NCBI GenBank assembly: GCA_016946835.1
Contig: JACVTC010000025.1
Location: forward strand, 1,195,001-1,232,500
Length of the DNA: 37,500 bases
Source: Neocallimastix lanati (nom. inval.)
Taxonomy: Eukaryota > Neocallimastigomycota > Neocallimastigomycetes > Neocallimastigales > Neocallimastigaceae
Direction of reading: 5' to 3'
Under the pieces are notes generated by a model. That model saw nothing but the letters and a program-made list of their open reading frames with translations. It made no database searches and was not told where the DNA came from. The first letter of the stretch is position 1. The number at the start of each line of letters is the position of its first letter. Made by a program: the position numbers and the translations under genes. Shown piece by piece: positions 33,831 to 37,500 of the stretch.

Positions 33831-34501
33831 AAAGAAACATGAAAAATGCCTCTATTAAAATTTAAACCTTAATATTGGTATTTTATAAAAAAAAAATTTA
33901 TATCTATATTTTATTATTATTATTATCTAATTTTAAAATAAAAATAATAACAAAAGTTATTATATATATATATAATATATATAAAAGAGGGAAAAAATTA
34001 TTTTACTTATTAATATTACTAATTATCTATATTAAGATTAATTATAATTATTATTATCGCTTAAACGATTTTTATTTCTATTAATTTCTTGAACTTTAAA
34101 GAATATATAAATATAATAAATCGAAGCATATATATATATTTTATTATATATACTTTAATATTATAGTATTATATTTTTATAATAGTAAAAAAAAAAAAAT
34201 AAAAATAATATATAATATTAAAATAATAAAAGTAAATTTATTTATTATTATTTATATATATATATATATTTATGATTAATATTATCATCAATCAATCATT
34301 TTTTTTTTTTAATTATTACAATTGTTTTTCTTATAAAATGCATTATATATATTGTAAAACAAAATAAAACGAAACAAACAAAATATCTACGTCTATTATT
34401 CCTTATATACCTATTAACAAATAGATATATATGCTTTTTAAAAAATTATAAAAAAAAAATAATAATAAAATAAAATAATAAATAAAAGGAAAAAAAAAAT
34501 G

Positions 34502-34535
<34 letters not shown>

Positions 34536-34698
34536 TATTATTTTATTTTAATTTTTTTTTATTATTATTATTTAGTATAACAACTAAATGTAAACCAAAA
34601 AAAAAAAATATCTTTAAATAAAAAGAAAATCAAATTTTAATAAAAATTAAATTTATTATATACACATATATATATATATATATAATTTTATTATTATA

Positions 34699-34761
<63 letters not shown>

Positions 34762-34786
34762 GTTGTTGTTGCTGTTATCACTACTA

Positions 34787-34860
<74 letters not shown>
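34699..34860. repeat. Interrupted ATT microsatellite
   Basis: Two ATT runs of about 20-23 units are separated by GTTGTTGTTGCTGTTATCAC and a few further bases. Confidence 0.9.
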
Positions 34861-35074
34861 TACGATATTTAATTAAACTAAAAATTATTATTTTTTATTT
34901 TTTTTTTTATTTTTATTTTCATTCATATCTTTTTTTTTTTTTACTCTATTTCATTATTTTGTCTCGATATTAATAATTTTAAAAAGGTTTTTTCTTTTTT
35001 TATTTTATTATATTATTTCGATATTAATTTAAAGTTTAATTATTATTATTATTATTATTATTTATTATTTATTA

Positions 35075-35109
<35 letters not shown>

Positions 35110-35182
35110 CATTAAAAAGAGGTGATACCAATTTTATTTCATTTTTTTTAATATATTATTATTATTATTATTATTCTTTTAT

Positions 35183-35533
35183 TTTCTTATTTTCAATTTT
35201 TATTTATATATATACTCAAAAAGGTTTCTTTAAAAAAAAAAAAAAAAAAAGAAAAGAAAGAAAGAAAGAAAGAATCTTTATTAAAATAAACTTATTTATC
35301 TATATTTCAATTAAATTATTAAAGAAAAATCTTATATAAATAAGTAATAATTATTTTTTTATTTTTTTATTTTCAATTTTTATTCTATATATATACTCAA
35401 AAAGGTTTCTTTAAAAAAAAAAAAAAAAGAAAAGAAAAGAAAGAAAGAAAGAAAACGTATCTTTATTAAGATAAACTTATTTATCTATATTTTAAATATT
35501 AAAAAAAATCTTATATAAATAAGTAATATAAAA
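35183..35533. repeat. Tandem duplication, 181-bp period
   Basis: Two copies (about 35183-35352 and 35364-35533) share ATTTTCAATTTTTAT, ACTCAAAAAGGTTTCTTTAA, a GAAA/GAAAG run, AAACTTATTTATCTATATTT and CTTATATAAATAAGTAAT in the same order. Equivalent bases are 181 bp apart (35215 and 35396). Confidence 0.85.
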
Positions 35534-35627
35534 AATATACAAGGTACTATTTTTAAAAAAAAAATTTGTATATATAAAAATTAAATTCATCTTTTTAAAC
35601 GTATTATCTTTTTTTATTTTTTATTTT

Positions 35628-35661
<34 letters not shown>

Positions 35662-35742
35662 TACTATATTATATTTTATTATATTATACATATATTTTAA
35701 AAAGGTTCCTCTTTCTCTCAATGTTAAATAAAGTGTAATGAA

Positions 35743-35817
35743 CATTTTCATTATTCTTTTAATCCACTATTCAAGGATTAGATTTAAAATATTTGAAAAT
35801 GTAAGATGACATTTTCA
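35743..35817. repeat. Nested inverted repeats
   Basis: An outer pair ACATTTTCA (35743-35751) and TGAAAATGT (35794-35802) encloses an inner pair TAATCC (35760-35765) and GGATTA (35775-35780) around a 9-base loop. A further direct copy of ACATTTTCA lies at 35809-35817. Confidence 0.75.
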
Positions 35818-36278
35818 ATTAATTAAACAAAAAAATATTATTGGTTAATATTTAATTAACTCATTCTGATATTTAATAAATTAAAAATATTTTATTAAAT
35901 CTTCCTTATAAAAAAAATGAAAATTAAATAGTTAAAAAAAAATAAAAAAAAAAAAAAATTAACTATAAAGTATTATATATATTATAAATAAATAATTATA
36001 TGCAATATAATAGAAAAATAATATTTTTATTTTTTTTTTATTTTTTATTTTTATTCTGTTATTGTTAATTAATTTCATCATTTAAATAATAAATAATAAT
36101 TAATATTTCTTTTTTTATTTTATTTTTTTATTTTTTATTTTTTATTTTTTTTTGTTCATTTTATTTTCATTGTTAATTTGTATTATTATCACATTATTTT
36201 ATTGAGAGTAAAGAAGATAAAAAAGAAAGAAAAAAAAAAATTAAAATAAAAAGTTTATGGTACCAAAATTTTAATGTC

Positions 36279-36309
<31 letters not shown>

Positions 36310-36526
36310 TATTTAATAATTTTAAGTGGAATAAATACAGAAAAAAATTTTTTTATAAAGTTTTTTTTTTTATTTTTTTTTTTATATTTATTTTATATAT
36401 CAGATATAATATATTTTGTCTATTTATATATAATTATTAAACATATATTAAATGTTAATATATAATGATAAATATATTACAATATAAAAAGTAAAAGTAA
36501 TGATGATGAATAATAATTAGTAAATA

Positions 36527-36527
36527 A

Positions 36528-36586
<59 letters not shown>

Positions 36587-36587
36587 A
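36527..36587. repeat. AATA tetranucleotide microsatellite
   Basis: About 15 tandem AAAT/AATA units lie in non-coding DNA. Confidence 0.9.
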
Positions 36588-37269
36588 CATCTTTTTATAT
36601 ATATATTTTATTTTTAAATAAATATATATATGTATATTTATAGCTAAAAAAAAAAAAAAAAAAATAAAATAAAATTCAAAGAATAAAATTGAATTTCAAA
36701 ACAAAAAAATAAATTAAAATAAATTAAAATACAATTAACTGAACAAAGCCCAGTTTTATTATTTGAATTATAATATTTAATATATATATTTTTCATTAAT
36801 AATAATGTAATTATATAAAGAATTAAAAAAAAAAAAAAAAAAGAAATTTTGTAAATTAATAATAGATTTCAAATTCAAAGAAATTAATACAATAATTTAT
36901 AATTATTAAATATATATATATAAATATTATTAAAAAAAAAAGAAAATAAAAAATAAAATAAAATAAAATAAAAAATAAAAATACATTATAAGCATTATAA
37001 ATATTTAATTACTAACCTTACTAAATATATCTTTAATAATATATATTTTATTATCTAATTTTTATAAAAAAAAAATAAATTCAATTAAAAAATTTCAAAA
37101 AATATAATAATAATAAAATAATAATAATAATAATAATAAAATAATAATAATCATAATCACCAATATTTAAATAAAAAAAAAAAAAAATAAATGAAACCAA
37201 ATTAGATACCAAAGATTCACCAAAAAAAAAAAAAAAAAAAAAAAAAAAGGAAAAAAGGAAAAAAAGACA

Positions 37270-37500
37270 ATGGATTCTAAAGTAGCGATGTCAATTTTAG
37301 CGGCAACAGTAACCACTATTGCTGCCGCTGTATGTACAAGAAAACTTATTGTCGATAAAAAGCAATCCAATTCACCTGAAAAACGTTTATTAAAAAAAAA
37401 GCAAAGATCAATGGTGAAGTCACTTAGTGCTATTGAAACAGACTCAAAAAAATTATTAGAAGATATTAAAAAAGTTCAAGGTATTATACTGGAATTTATG
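37270..37500 (+). CDS. 5' part of a membrane-anchored protein (hexokinase-like N-terminus possible)
   Basis: An ATG at 37270 opens a frame that stays open for 77 codons to the window end. It is much less AT-biased than the 3.6 kb before it, so it is probably the start of a real gene. Residues about 5-22 (VAMSILAATVTTIAAAVC) form a hydrophobic segment that could be a signal anchor. It is followed by a Lys-rich stretch (about 23-47) and a probable amphipathic helix with KKLLEDIKKVQGIILEFM. The arrangement of short anchor, basic linker and then a helix ending near IILEFM resembles the N-terminus of plant-type, membrane-anchored hexokinases, where a similar helix precedes the catalytic domain. 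The catalytic motifs would lie beyond the window, so this identity is only a suggestion. An A-tract (about 37221-37248) lies just upstream. Confidence 0.55.
   Translation, partial: MDSKVAMSILAATVTTIAAAVCTRKLIVDKKQSNSPEKRLLKKKQRSMVKSLSAIETDSKKLLEDIKKVQGIILEFM

Larger units (their letters stand above)
33651..37269. other. AT-rich intergenic region
   Basis: No gene is supported between the DUF7918 gene and the partial gene at the window end. Contents are poly-A tracts (about 33789-33828 and 34502-34533), interrupted ATT microsatellites (34699-34860 and about 35040-35110), a 181-bp tandem duplication, nested inverted repeats (35743-35817), an AATA tetranucleotide run and TA runs. A few short Ile/Tyr/Phe-rich open frames are composition artefacts. 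Confidence 0.6.

Noticed and set aside
33875-36465. Short Ile/Tyr/Phe-rich plus-strand frames near 33875 and 36274
   Set aside because: They consist of TA-run and homopolymer translation and show no change in base composition from surrounding non-coding DNA.
37167-37370. 67-codon open frame on the minus strand
   Set aside because: It is antisense to the start of the plus-strand gene at 37270 and begins in poly-T-derived Phe runs.

Overview
The window is very AT-rich eukaryotic DNA. Intergenic sequence is almost entirely A/T, with homopolymer tracts up to about 53 bases, di- and trinucleotide microsatellites, and spliceosomal GT...AG introns. The coding islands are clearly richer in G/C. Three things together point to an anaerobic gut fungus (Neocallimastigomycota): this composition, two fungal-type MNN1-like mannosyltransferases, a DUF7918 protein with an enormous asparagine-rich tail, and secreted carbohydrate-related proteins (a pectin methylesterase relic and a DUF4874/DUF4832 protein). 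This assignment is inference. Dictyostelium-like genomes share the AT bias and poly-Asn, but fit the gene families less well.

Layout. 8-607 (-): small basic hypothetical protein. 2988-4634 (+) and 6736-8490 (+): two intronless, tandemly arranged, paralogous type II membrane mannosyltransferases (GT71, MNN1-like), probably Golgi enzymes that act on cell-surface or secreted glycoproteins. 9625-11207 (-): a three-exon pectinesterase gene with a signal peptide, broken by two frameshifts and one stop. 14216-16356 (-): a three-exon secreted DUF4874/DUF4832 protein; I reconstruct 503 aa. 16357-25967: about 9.6 kb without a convincing gene. It holds large heptamer (ATTATTT/AATAATA) arrays in opposite orientations, a 13-bp minisatellite, and what looks like a decayed Copia-type LTR retrotransposon remnant. 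25968-33650 (+): a five-exon gene whose exons all join in frame into a 2051-aa protein, with an N-terminal DUF7918 domain and about 1800 residues of Asn/Lys-rich low-complexity sequence carrying several families of short tandem peptide repeats. 33651-37269: AT-rich intergenic DNA with a 181-bp tandem duplication and nested inverted repeats. 37270-37500 (+): the first 77 codons of a membrane-anchored protein that runs off the window.

How the genes relate. Nothing suggests an operon or a co-regulated cluster. The mannosyltransferase pair is a local gene duplication. The pectinesterase relic and the DUF4874/DUF4832 gene both encode secretory-pathway proteins and fit a plant-fibre-degrading lifestyle. 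All multi-exon models were built by eye from GT/AG junctions, reading-frame closure and family motifs; none is backed by transcript data.
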